NCBI GenBank assembly: GCA_963809205.1
Contig: CAWEIS010000028.1
Span: 124,001-188,000 of the forward strand
DNA: 64,000 nt
Direction of reading: 5' to 3'
DNA from: DATLLN01 sp963809205
GTDB taxonomy: Bacteria > Actinomycetota > Thermoleophilia > Gaiellales > JAICJC01
Positions within the stretch are counted from its first letter, which is position 1. The number at the start of each line of letters is the position of its first letter. Below, in pieces: positions 51,527 to 59,717 of the stretch. A program made the position numbers and the translations under genes. The notes beneath the pieces are model-generated. The model saw only the letters and a program-made list of their open reading frames with translations, ran no database searches and was not told the DNA's origin.

Positions 51527-52897
51527 TCACGACCGGGCCCGCGTCACCGCCGGCGCTTGCACCCGGTGCTCGCTCCCCGCCGCGAGAGCGCCGTGCCCGT
51601 GGTTGCCGAACCAGATCCGCACCGGCGTCCGGGCAACGCCGATGAACCGATCGACCACCGCCTCCAGCGCCGACCACTGCGTTCGCGGGGTGGCGAGCAA
51701 CACCGCGCCGTCCGCCAGACCGGTCACGAGCAACGACGACGCGTCGTCCGAGAGCCGGCCGGTCGAGACCAGCACCACCGGAGCGGATTTCCGTGCCTCC
51801 TCGAACAGCTCGCGCACCCGGCCGGCCGAGAAGAGCGAGGCGTCGTCGAGCTCGCTGGAACCGCCGCCGACCCAGCGCAGATCCGGCGCGATCTCGCTGA
51901 CAGGGAGCGACGTCGACGAACCGTCCATGAAGGATCTGATGCCGCCGGCCGTCGGATCGACCGTCATCTCGAGCACGAGCGCCGGGGTGCCCGCCGCGAC
52001 GAACGCTCGCGCGAGCTCGATCGCAGCACCCTCGGCCCCACGGCCGTCGACATCGCTGAGGGCGACGACGCCGCCATCCGTTCCGACGGCCGTCAGCTCC
52101 AGGTCGACCCGGAGCGATGCCCGCCCCGAGGGCGTCGTGGGGAACGCCTTGACGCCCGGCGTACCAAGCTCGGATCCCCGCCGTACACGAGGGTCGAACC
52201 GGTTCAGGGCCAGCGCGAGCAGCACGCCCGTCGCTAGGCCTGCGAGCAGCCCCGTCAGCGTGGCCGCATTGGGCGAGAGCGACGCCGGCTGCTGCTCGAT
52301 CTGGACGTCGCCGCGTCGGACGCGGTCCGGGACGCCGGCGATCGCGGCCGTGAGGTTGGCGCGGGAGCCGAGCAGCCCGATGTCGGTCCGGGGCGTCCCG
52401 TTGGCGCGGTAGGACTGGACCTCCTCCGGCATCGCGTTGGTCAGCTCGCTCGTCTGCTCGGCACGCCGCTGGTCGACGAATGCGGTCGCGTAAGCGCTCA
52501 GGTTCGTCGCAGCAGCCGCTCGCGAGGGAGCGCTGTAGGTGAGCAGGGCGGTGTCGACGTCGACGCCTGCGGCCTTGATGTCAGCGAGCAGCTGTTCCCG
52601 CGTGATCGTCCTCAGCTTGTCCGCCGCAGCCTTCGCGGCGGCTGGGTCGAGAAAGACGCTGCCGTCGGGAAAGGATTTGGGCGTCAGCCTGTCGGCGGAA
52701 GGGAAGCCCCGCGTGTTGTCGAGCTTGACCTGCTGCAGATGCACTTGGACCGATGCGGTGTACGTCGTCCCGGACCGCTTCTCGGCGATCGCACGCCCGG
52801 CCACCGCTGTGCAGACCGCGATGATTGCGATCAGCCAACTCCAGCGCACGACCGCACTGATGGCGCGCTTGGGGGTCAGTTCAGGGCGAAGGGTCAT
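51527..52897 (-). CDS. Wzz-like protein with a degenerate BY-kinase-type domain
   Basis: A 456-residue protein from ATG 52897; a start at 52957 would precede the predicted transcript start. TM1 is at about 18-36 ('WSWLIAIIAVCTAVAGRAIA'), then a periplasmic region ('TASVQVHLQQVKLDN...'), TM2 at about 218-238 ('LTGLLAGLATGVLLALAL') and a cytosolic Rossmann-like domain. Where BY-kinases have the Walker A loop it reads 'LSDVDGRGAEGAAIELARAF' with no GKS/T, and there is no terminal Tyr cluster. It may be a non-catalytic partner or activator of the two active BY-kinases. It sits first in the ligase operon. Confidence 0.8.
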   Translation of the reverse strand: MTLRPELTPKRAISAVVRWSWLIAIIAVCTAVAGRAIAEKRSGTTYTASVQVHLQQVKLDNTRGFPSADRLTPKSFPDGSVFLDPAAAKAAADKLRTITREQLLADIKAAGVDVDTALLTYSAPSRAAAATNLSAYATAFVDQRRAEQTSELTNAMPEEVQSYRANGTPRTDIGLLGSRANLTAAIAGVPDRVRRGDVQIEQQPASLSPNAATLTGLLAGLATGVLLALALNRFDPRVRRGSELGTPGVKAFPTTPSGRASLRVDLELTAVGTDGGVVALSDVDGRGAEGAAIELARAFVAAGTPALVLEMTVDPTAGGIRSFMDGSSTSLPVSEIAPDLRWVGGGSSELDDASLFSAGRVRELFEEARKSAPVVLVSTGRLSDDASSLLVTGLADGAVLLATPRTQWSALEAVVDRFIGVARTPVRIWFGNHGHGALAAGSEHRVQAPAVTRARS

Positions 52898-53324
52898 GCG
52901 GGCCGGGGGTCGGTAGCAAACGGCACAACGTGCTGGTTCGTCTTGCCTGCCAGCCATGCCAGTGTACAGTGGAACTCCCGACGGACAAGTGGGCGGAGAA
53001 CCCCGAATCCATCGGTCTGCGGCCGCTGCCGAGAGATCCGCTGCGCGCTATCGGGTGCCCGTACGCCGCCACGAAACCCAGCGTCTGGTGGGCGATGAAG
53101 GGTCTGCCATACGGGCGCTCGCCGGCATGCGAATCGACAACGGCGACCCGGATCCCGCGCTCAGGCAGAGATCACCGGCGAGAGCTTGGTTGGGAGCACT
53201 CGCGGCACGGAGAACCTCCGGGCCGCCACCCTCAGCATTCCCGTAGCGCCACGGATGCAAACGCGCGTTTTGGACATTGCGGCCGCTTGGGAAAGTCGAA
53301 CGTCCAGGTAGCGCGACCAGGCAG
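52898..53324. other. Gene-poor stretch before the RTX gene
   Basis: There is a minus-strand promoter candidate (TTGTCC, 16 nt, TACACT; 52961-52988) for the Wzz-like gene. No frame here shows a recognisable domain. Confidence 0.4.
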
Positions 53325-53359
53325 ACCGCGGGGCGGGCCGTTGTCCGCCCGCCCCGCGG
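53325..53359 (-). terminator. GC-rich hairpin terminator of the RTX gene
   Basis: CCGCGGGGCGGGC and its complement form a perfect 13-bp stem with a 9-nt loop, about 25 nt beyond the stop codon at 53384. Confidence 0.75.
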
Positions 53360-53383
53360 CGTCGTTCGCGTACTACTTCATCG

Positions 53384-54946
53384 TCACAGCCGGACGACGG
53401 TCTCGCAGTCTGCGGCGACGTTGTCGAGCATGTCGGCGTTTACCGTGTCGTTACCAGTGCCACAGGTCACCGAGTCGGCGACGCCATCCCGACTCGTGAT
53501 CACGTTGTCGAGCGTGTTGCCGGTGAGCGTGTCGACGGCCGTTCCACCGATGATGTTCTCGACGTCGGCCTTGACGCGGTCGTTCTCACCGGCCGATCCG
53601 TCGTTGGCGACGCCATCGAGGGTCACGGTGACGGGCGTCGTGTGGTCGGAGTAGTCGGCCGTGTCGACACCGGTCGCCCCGGTGAGGGTGTCCGCGCCCA
53701 GGCCGCCGAGCAGAACGTCGTTGCCGCTCTTACCCTTTAGCTGATCGTTTCCGGCTCCGCCGATCAGCAGGTTCGTGCCCGACTTGCCGGACAGAATATC
53801 CGCCCCGGAGCCGCCGATCAGGTTCTCGACATCGGTCTGGACGTTGTCGAGCTCGCCGGCCTGACCGTCATTGGCGGCGCCGTCGATCGTGATGTTCAGG
53901 GCAGGGTTCCGGGTCGAGTAGTCGGCCGTGTCGGTCCCGGTGCCGCCGAACATGACGTCTGCGCCGAGGCCGCCGTTGAGCACGTCGTTGCCGGTGTCTC
54001 CCCGGAGCGTGTCGTCTCCCAGGCCGCCGCTGAGGACGTTGGCCGCATTGTTGCCGGTCAGGGAATCGCCCGCCGAGCCGCCGGTGACGTTCTCGATGTC
54101 CATCGACACCAGATCGCCCTCGCCGGCAAGGCCGTCATTTGCGAGGTTATCGACGACAACCGTCACGCTGGCGCTCTGATCGGCGTAGCTGGCGGTATCG
54201 ATGCCAAGCCCGCCGACGAGCACATCCGGCCCGCCCTCACCCAGCAGGGTGTCGTCTCCGGCGCCGCCGTCCAGTCGGTTCGCGACAGCGCTCCCGGTCA
54301 GCTGATCGTTGGCAAGGCCGCCGATCACGTTCTCGACGTCGCCCATCACGTTGTCGCCCTCACCGGTCTTGCCGTCGTTGGCAACGCCGTCGATTGAAAC
54401 GACTACCCGCGACGGACGGCCAGTGTAGTCGGCGGTGTCCGTGCCGGCATCTCCGAACATCGCGTCGGCACCGTCCCCGCCGAACAGCAGGTCATTCCCG
54501 TCACCACCGTGCATCGCGTCGTTGGCCGCGGTGCTCGAACCCTTCAGCGTGTCATTGCCGAGCCCACCGGACATCGCCGACGGCAGTCCGGTCGAGTTCG
54601 TGACGGTGTCGTCCTTGTCCCCCACGTCCACGCTCAGGTCGGTAGCCGTTGGTGACGACGTGCCGACCGCACACTGAACGGTGTGAACGTCGACCGCCGA
54701 ACACCCCGCGCCAGGCGTGATGTTCGCCGTTCGGTCAACGATCTGGATTCCGGTCGAAGGTGCGGGTGTCGTGAACACCGTGATCGTGACGGTGTTCGAC
54801 TCGCCCGCACTGGCAACATAACTAACTGTGGAACCGGTCTGCGTGGCAGTCCCCGCGAACGCAGGTGCCACCCAGATCGTCCATCCGCCCACGACCCCCA
54901 GCAGAACGGCCGACAGTCGAAGCGCCCGCCCCCATTGTCCGGACAC
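53384..54946 (-). CDS. Secreted RTX-type calcium-binding repeat protein
   Basis: A 520-residue exported protein. The signal peptide ('LRLSAVLLGVVGGWTIWVAPAFA') is followed by a beta region (about 30-120) and then glycine/aspartate nonapeptides such as 'GGDGNDLLFGGDGADAMFGD', 'GGAGDDTLLG' and 'GGLGDDTLRGDTGNDVLNGG' that bind calcium in a beta-roll. They are organised in four higher-order units of 80-90 residues, each with 'G.DTADY', 'IDG.ANDG..GE.DNV' and 'DVENVIGG'. The GTG start follows AAGGGGGG. It may be a surface or matrix protein. There is no catalytic domain. Confidence 0.9.
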   Translation of the reverse strand: MSGQWGRALRLSAVLLGVVGGWTIWVAPAFAGTATQTGSTVSYVASAGESNTVTITVFTTPAPSTGIQIVDRTANITPGAGCSAVDVHTVQCAVGTSSPTATDLSVDVGDKDDTVTNSTGLPSAMSGGLGNDTLKGSSTAANDAMHGGDGNDLLFGGDGADAMFGDAGTDTADYTGRPSRVVVSIDGVANDGKTGEGDNVMGDVENVIGGLANDQLTGSAVANRLDGGAGDDTLLGEGGPDVLVGGLGIDTASYADQSASVTVVVDNLANDGLAGEGDLVSMDIENVTGGSAGDSLTGNNAANVLSGGLGDDTLRGDTGNDVLNGGLGADVMFGGTGTDTADYSTRNPALNITIDGAANDGQAGELDNVQTDVENLIGGSGADILSGKSGTNLLIGGAGNDQLKGKSGNDVLLGGLGADTLTGATGVDTADYSDHTTPVTVTLDGVANDGSAGENDRVKADVENIIGGTAVDTLTGNTLDNVITSRDGVADSVTCGTGNDTVNADMLDNVAADCETVVRL

Positions 54947-54993
54947 GCTTCATCCCCCCTTGCGGTTGCCCATTGAGCCTTTTGGAGGGCCCG

Positions 54994-55022
54994 ACTATTC
55001 CATCGGGCAGAGAACTTGTCAA
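54994..55022 (-). promoter_or_regulatory. Promoter candidate of the RTX gene
   Basis: On the minus strand TTGACA, 17 nt, AATAGT, about 50 nt upstream of the GTG. Confidence 0.55.
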
Positions 55023-55120
55023 GCCGACCTCCTCGTCGGGAGGAGGTACAGGACAGCGCCGATGCATCCACGATGGCGGCCAATTCCGCCTGACGACGGC
55101 GGGACCCCTGCACCGAAAAC

Positions 55121-55152
55121 CGCGTCGCGGATCCCCGAAGATCCGCGACGCG
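55121..55152 (-). terminator. Hairpin terminator after DUF1996 copy 2
   Basis: CGCGTCGCGGATC pairs perfectly with its complement around a CCCGAA loop, 35 nt past the stop codon. Confidence 0.75.
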
Positions 55153-55186
55153 GCGGTTCAGTGTGCGATCGCGATCGCCACGTTGA

Positions 55187-55984
55187 TCACTGGATGACGC
55201 CCGCGTTGCGCAGCTGGGCATCGAGGTCAGCCTGCTGCCAGCCGTTCATGAAGTCGGCATGCGCGGTGTAGAGCGGGCCGCTGCGAAGGGTGTAGTCCCG
55301 CGGGTCGGCCAGGCCCGTCTCGAAGCTGACGCGGAGGTGAGGGATCGCGATGTATCCCTGGGGGCAGATGTTTCCCTTGAAGCCGTAGACGAAGTTGAGC
55401 CTGTCGCCTGGATCCTGCTGGTTCCAGCAGTTCGGGAAGCGGATGGTGACCTGGGCTTCACCGTGTCCAGTGCAGTCGACGGGCGTGGGGCTCGGCGCGA
55501 CCTCGGGGTGGGCGAGGCAGTCCCATTTCACGGCGTCGAGACCCTGGGTGCCCAGGGCGTGTGCGTCGCCGCCGATCAGCTCTGCGCCGGCGGGCATCGT
55601 GTGGACGTAGCCACTGCCCGGTTTCGCGGAGTAGTAGGCGACGGCCTGTCGCAACGGGTGCGGCTGGCCGCTCGGGCTGATCATCTCGGGGAACCAGTAG
55701 CCGGAGGTATCCTCTGCGAGCTTGCAATTGGTCGACCGGTTCGCCTGCAGGCTCGCGGGCGTCGAGCCCGCGTCGGTGCTGGTGTTGCCGAAGAAGTTGT
55801 GAATGTGCGACGCGCCTGGACGACCGGGAAAGACGATCGGATCGTTCGGCGCGCGGTGGTCGAAGTCACATGCCACACGCAGCACGCCTGACGCCGCGTT
55901 GGAGGTTGCGCTGACAGCAAGGACGGCGCTCCCGAGAACGATGGCTGCGAAAAGCGGCAGCAATGTCGACCTGTACCTGGGCAT
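55187..55984 (-). CDS. Secreted DUF1996 protein (copy 2)
   Basis: A 265-residue paralogue of the protein at 17783-18622. The signal peptide is 'LLPLFAAIVLGSAVLAVSATSNA'. The mature domain has 'LRVACDFDHRAPNDPIV', 'ASHIHNFFGNTSTD', 'SGYWFPEMI', 'VKWDCLAH', 'IRFPNCWNQ' and 'IPHLRVSFET', in the same order as copy 1. The conserved His, Asp/Asn and Cys are present in both. The function is unknown. The ATG has GGGAGG eight nt upstream. Confidence 0.86.
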   Translation of the reverse strand: MPRYRSTLLPLFAAIVLGSAVLAVSATSNAASGVLRVACDFDHRAPNDPIVFPGRPGASHIHNFFGNTSTDAGSTPASLQANRSTNCKLAEDTSGYWFPEMISPSGQPHPLRQAVAYYSAKPGSGYVHTMPAGAELIGGDAHALGTQGLDAVKWDCLAHPEVAPSPTPVDCTGHGEAQVTIRFPNCWNQQDPGDRLNFVYGFKGNICPQGYIAIPHLRVSFETGLADPRDYTLRSGPLYTAHADFMNGWQQADLDAQLRNAGVIQ

Positions 55985-56129
55985 GCGAGTGACCTCCCCA
56001 GCCCGTGACCCCCGGGCCGATCGTGATTCCGTTCGGCCGCACCATGCTTCGCGTCGTCACGGCGAGCAGGCACTGCCATGCTCACTGTTGGGGGATGCCA
56101 CACCGAACGTCAAGACGGACCGGCAAATG

Positions 56130-56172
56130 TTTACCAACATGCAAGAAAACACCACGATTATTTACAAATCGC
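56130..56172. promoter_or_regulatory. AT-rich island in the divergent gap
   Basis: A 43-nt patch with unusually low GC, with GATTATTTACAAATC at its right end, lies between the divergent DUF1996 and membrane-protein genes. It is probably promoter or operator DNA. No clear hexamer pair is assigned. Confidence 0.35.
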
Positions 56173-56224
56173 AGCGCTCCGTAGAGCCGATGGGACATGA
56201 GAGCCGGGGCTTCCGGCCGCGCTC

Positions 56225-57049
56225 ATGGACATCGACGCCCTGCTACTCCTCGCGTGCAAGCTCCTCGGTTTGTCGGGGCTCGCGCTGCTCGGCGTCTCTG
56301 CGACTACCGGAGTCGTCCGAGCATCGCCGCGCAGGCGCCGATCAAGCCGCGTGAACGGCGTCGTCGCGCACCTGTCGCACCGAAGATGGGCGATCCTCGG
56401 CACCACCCTGCTGCTCCTGCATCCGCTCCCAGCGCTCGCGGTCGGACGTACCCGGCTCGATCCGATCTCGGCGACGGTGCCGTTCGCAGTCCCGGAACAG
56501 ACGCTCGCGGTGGCGGCGGGCATCGCCGGCCTCTGGATGCTCCTGATCGTCGCCGGGTCGTCATGCAGACCGGCGCGCCGCCGCCTCGGCCGCGGCTGGC
56601 GGCGGGTGCACTACGCCGCCTATCCAGCGCTTGCATTGGGAGTCGCGCACGCCGTGCTCATGGTGGGCGGCTATCCCGCTAACCCGGCGGTTGACGCGTC
56701 TGCCCCCGAGAAGCTCGCCATCGAGATCCCGTCGGCGCTGTTGGCGCTCCTGGTCGTCTCACGCGTCGCCGGCGCGTGCCTCAGAGCCGGCCGTGGCCCG
56801 GGCACCCCGCAGCGCCGGAGCCCCGCGCGATCCGGCAGCCCGCGCCTCACGGCGATGCTCGAAGAGTCAACGAGGCAGCGCTGGCGGCGTCAGCGCATCG
56901 ATAGCGGCCCCGAGCTCCAGGCGGACCTGGCCGAACTGAGGCAGGAGTTGCGGCGGCGCTCCCCCGCCGCCCGGCGTCAGTGGCAGGGATACGAACCCGA
57001 GTCGGTGAACGTCCCGGTTCCTGCCGCCGGCATGAACTCCCAGGAGTAG
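56225..57049 (+). CDS. Ferric-reductase-like (heme b) transmembrane protein
   Basis: A 274-residue protein with about five TM helices. Histidines lie in 'VAHLSHRRWAILGTTLLLLHPLPAL' and 'WRRVHYAAYPALALGVAHAVLM', the spacing used for heme ligands in ferric-reductase/MsrQ-type membrane domains. It lacks flavin or NAD domains, so electrons must come from a partner. The C-terminal 80 residues are polar, Arg-rich and probably cytosolic. Its last 73 nt overlap the convergent metallophosphoesterase gene. The family call is moderate. Confidence 0.6.
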   Translation: MDIDALLLLACKLLGLSGLALLGVSATTGVVRASPRRRRSSRVNGVVAHLSHRRWAILGTTLLLLHPLPALAVGRTRLDPISATVPFAVPEQTLAVAAGIAGLWMLLIVAGSSCRPARRRLGRGWRRVHYAAYPALALGVAHAVLMVGGYPANPAVDASAPEKLAIEIPSALLALLVVSRVAGACLRAGRGPGTPQRRSPARSGSPRLTAMLEESTRQRWRRQRIDSGPELQADLAELRQELRRRSPAARRQWQGYEPESVNVPVPAAGMNSQE

Positions 57050-57945
57050 CTCGCCGAGTCGAGCGTCAGCTTGAGGATCCCGAACGTGCTCACGTCCCGG
57101 ATCTCGCTGCTGGGAAGGACTGTGGCGATCTTGCCGTGACTCTTCCCGCCCGTACCGACCGTGAACTGGCGAACGCCGGCGACGGGATCGACCGCACCCG
57201 TGGGATCCATGGGCGCGAACCGCTCGTAAACGTGGGCGTGCGCGTTGAGAAGGACATCTGCGCCGTGGCTGTAGATGTCCGTCCAGAACTGGGCCACCTT
57301 GCCGGTCCCGCCGCCCTTCGCGGATGAGAAGTGCGGCTGGTGCCAGTAGACCAGCGTGCACAGGTTCGTGTGGGCCTGGAGATCCGCGACCAGCCACTTC
57401 TCCTGTACCGAGTTCTTCTTGCACGGAACGTGGCTGCACTGGGCGTTGAGGGCGATCACGTGCCAATCGCCGACGTCATACGAGTAGTAGCCCTGTCCCG
57501 GGCTCCCGGCGGCGCTTCCGAAGTAGCTGTAGTAGCCCGCGGCATCGCCGGCTGATGAGCAGTCGGTGCCACCGGACGTCGCGTACTCGCCATCCCCCGG
57601 TACCGGGTGGACAATCGACGGATCGACCCGGCCCCAGGACGCCGCATAGGACTGCTGGAATGCGAGCAGGCCGCCGCACTCGTACTGGTTGTCGCCGAGC
57701 GGAAGCACGGCGTCCCATGTGCCGGCCACCAGCAGGTCGGACGTGTACATCTGCCGGCACGTCTTGGCCGTCCCGAGGCCGCCGTGGTAGCCGGCGTCGG
57801 CGGGGTCGCACGCGATATCGCCTGCCGCTGCAATGACTGCCGCCGACGCGACACCCGCTTGAGCCACGCACGCGAATACTCCCGCCACGATGATCATGGC
57901 GACCAACGGGCGCCACCCGCGACGGCACTCGCCATTGCCCCCCAC
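56977..57945 (-). CDS. Secreted metallophosphoesterase (paralogue 3)
   Basis: A 322-residue member of the group at 13729 and 14978. The signal peptide is 'LVAMIIVAGVFACVAQAGVASA', and the motifs 'AAGDIAC', 'PLGDNQYE', 'VPGDGEYA', 'VYWHQPHF' and 'LNAHAHVYERF' follow. In the third block the usual Gly-Asn-His-Glu is replaced by Gly-Asp-Gly-Glu, and the last block has Ala-His-Ala-His. Metal binding may therefore differ from the other copies. The C terminus is again 'DSGSYPCH'. The GTG start follows GAGGGGGA. The promoter is at 57977-58005. Confidence 0.86.
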   Translation of the reverse strand: MGGNGECRRGWRPLVAMIIVAGVFACVAQAGVASAAVIAAAGDIACDPADAGYHGGLGTAKTCRQMYTSDLLVAGTWDAVLPLGDNQYECGGLLAFQQSYAASWGRVDPSIVHPVPGDGEYATSGGTDCSSAGDAAGYYSYFGSAAGSPGQGYYSYDVGDWHVIALNAQCSHVPCKKNSVQEKWLVADLQAHTNLCTLVYWHQPHFSSAKGGGTGKVAQFWTDIYSHGADVLLNAHAHVYERFAPMDPTGAVDPVAGVRQFTVGTGGKSHGKIATVLPSSEIRDVSTFGILKLTLDSASYSWEFMPAAGTGTFTDSGSYPCH

Positions 57946-57976
57946 AGCACTTCCCCCTCAGTGGAACCTCGCGGTT

Positions 57977-58005
57977 ACGGTAGCGGAAGGTCCGCAACCA
58001 GGCAA
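57977..58005 (-). promoter_or_regulatory. Promoter candidate of metallophosphoesterase 3
   Basis: On the minus strand TTGCCT, 17 nt, TACCGT, about 30 nt upstream of the start. Confidence 0.55.
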
Positions 58006-58036
58006 CCGGTGAGAATGGAACCGCCCGGGGGAGGCG

Positions 58037-59581
58037 TTACGCGGTGGCGTCGCGCTGCCGCAGCAGTTCGCGGGGCGTCCGCATCAGCAGGCGCAGATCG
58101 AGGCCCAGCGACCAGTCACGCGCGTAGACCACGTCCATGTCGAGCGCCTCGCCGAACGAGGAGTGCGCCCGGGCGGTGACCTGCCACAGGCCGGTCAGGC
58201 CAGGCTGCACGAGGAACCGATCGAAGTGGTGCGGCCGGAACACCTCGACCTCATAGGGCAGGCAGGGCCGCGGGCCGACGAGCGACATCTCGCCGCGCAG
58301 CACGTTGACCAGCTGAGGGAGCTCGTCGAGGCTGGTCTTTCGCAGCCACCGACCCGTGCGGGTGACCTTGTCCGACTGATCGAGCTTGTACAGGCCGGTC
58401 GTGCTCGGCATCGAGCGGAAGTCCTTCATCGAGGCGGTGAATTCGCGATGCGCCTCTGGGGCGGTGTCCACGAGCATCGAGCGGAACTTGAGCATGGTGA
58501 ACGGCTGGCCATGGAGCCCCAGTCGCTCTTGCCGGAAGAACGCTGGCCCGGGAGATTCCCGCCGCACGCGCCACGCAATGAACAGGAACAACGGCGCGGT
58601 CACGAGCAGCATGCACGAAGCTCCGACGATGTCGATCGCCCGTTTCACCGCCCGAGATGACCGCGACGGGCGAGCCGGCGGCATGCCCACAAGCGGGATG
58701 CCCTCGACCGTGTGCACCTGAATGCGCGGCCCCATCACCTCGAACACTCGGGGCACCACGTCGATCTGGATGTCGAACTGTTTCAGCTGGCGAATGAGCG
58801 TCAGCGTGTCGATCTCGGCCTCTTGCGAGAAGGCGAAGATCACGCGCTCGATGTCGTAGCGGCGCAGGATCGCGCTTAGCTGCCCGGGCGCCCCGAGCAT
58901 ACGCAGCGGTCCGATGTCCGCACGATGCTCCCGGGGGTTCGAGTCAACGAACCCCACCAGGTGCAGGCCGTACTCGGGATGGGCGGCCAGCTTGCGCGCG
59001 ATCAGCTGCCCAACCTCGCCGGCTCCGACGATGATGGTGTTCTGAAGATAGTCGAGCCGCCTCCGGGCGATGCCGCGAGCGAGCGTGCGGCACAGCGTGA
59101 CGAACGTGATCGCAAGAACCCACAACGAGACCAGCTTGGGAGGCGAGATCGTCTCTGTCTGGGGGAGCAGCCACGACACGGCAAACAGCAGCCAAACACC
59201 GGCCGTGACCAGATGGAACACCCCCACCAGGTCGTCGACGGTCGAGTGGTTGGCGCGCTCCTCGTCGTGGTCGTACAGTCCCTGCAGCTTCGCGCACAGG
59301 ATCCATACTGGGAGCGAGGCCACGAACAGCAGCATCTCGGTCCCCACTGAGATTTCCCCGAGTGGCTTTCGGGTCTGGAGGTACACGAACTCGACCACCA
59401 GGAAGGCCGCCGTCAACCCGACCAGGTCGGCGATGGCCAAAGCACGCCGTACGATCCATCCCCGGCGGTGCACCCGCGCCGTGCGGCTGCGGTGCGCCAG
59501 AATCTCGAGCGTGAGCTCGTCGACCGCCGCTGCCTCCTCTGCCGCCAGCTGCCCAACCGGCGATTCGAATGCCGGCCTCAT
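58037..59581 (-). CDS. Polyprenyl glycosylphosphotransferase (initiating sugar transferase)
   Basis: A 514-residue WbaP/WcaJ-type enzyme that moves a sugar-1-phosphate from a nucleotide sugar to undecaprenyl phosphate, the first step of exopolysaccharide assembly. It has four N-terminal TMs, a central Rossmann-like segment ('TIIVGAGEVGQLIARKLAAHPEYGLHLVGFVD') and a fifth membrane helix ('VKRAIDIVGASCMLLVTAPLFLFIAW'). The catalytic C-terminal domain has 'PAFFRQERLGLHGQPFTMLKFRSM', 'TSLDELPQLVNVLRGEMSLVGPRP' and 'QPGLTGLWQV'. All catalytic motifs are intact. It probably serves the polymer loci at 22-34 and 46-53 kb. Confidence 0.94.
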   Translation of the reverse strand: MRPAFESPVGQLAAEEAAAVDELTLEILAHRSRTARVHRRGWIVRRALAIADLVGLTAAFLVVEFVYLQTRKPLGEISVGTEMLLFVASLPVWILCAKLQGLYDHDEERANHSTVDDLVGVFHLVTAGVWLLFAVSWLLPQTETISPPKLVSLWVLAITFVTLCRTLARGIARRRLDYLQNTIIVGAGEVGQLIARKLAAHPEYGLHLVGFVDSNPREHRADIGPLRMLGAPGQLSAILRRYDIERVIFAFSQEAEIDTLTLIRQLKQFDIQIDVVPRVFEVMGPRIQVHTVEGIPLVGMPPARPSRSSRAVKRAIDIVGASCMLLVTAPLFLFIAWRVRRESPGPAFFRQERLGLHGQPFTMLKFRSMLVDTAPEAHREFTASMKDFRSMPSTTGLYKLDQSDKVTRTGRWLRKTSLDELPQLVNVLRGEMSLVGPRPCLPYEVEVFRPHHFDRFLVQPGLTGLWQVTARAHSSFGEALDMDVVYARDWSLGLDLRLLMRTPRELLRQRDATA

Positions 59582-59653
59582 GGCCTCTGGCCCTCGTCGT
59601 GCGTCTGCTGGGACCGCCGTGGCCCACCCCCCGTGGGTTCGCAGGTCACAGTG

Positions 59654-59682
59654 AACCTACTCTGCCGCGCAGGCCAATGCAA
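59654..59682 (-). promoter_or_regulatory. Promoter candidate of the initiating transferase
   Basis: On the minus strand TTGCAT, 17 nt, TAGGTT, about 70 nt upstream of the start. Confidence 0.5.
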
Positions 59683-59717
59683 GAGCGCGCTCCACATACC
59701 GGAGAATCATCAAGCGT

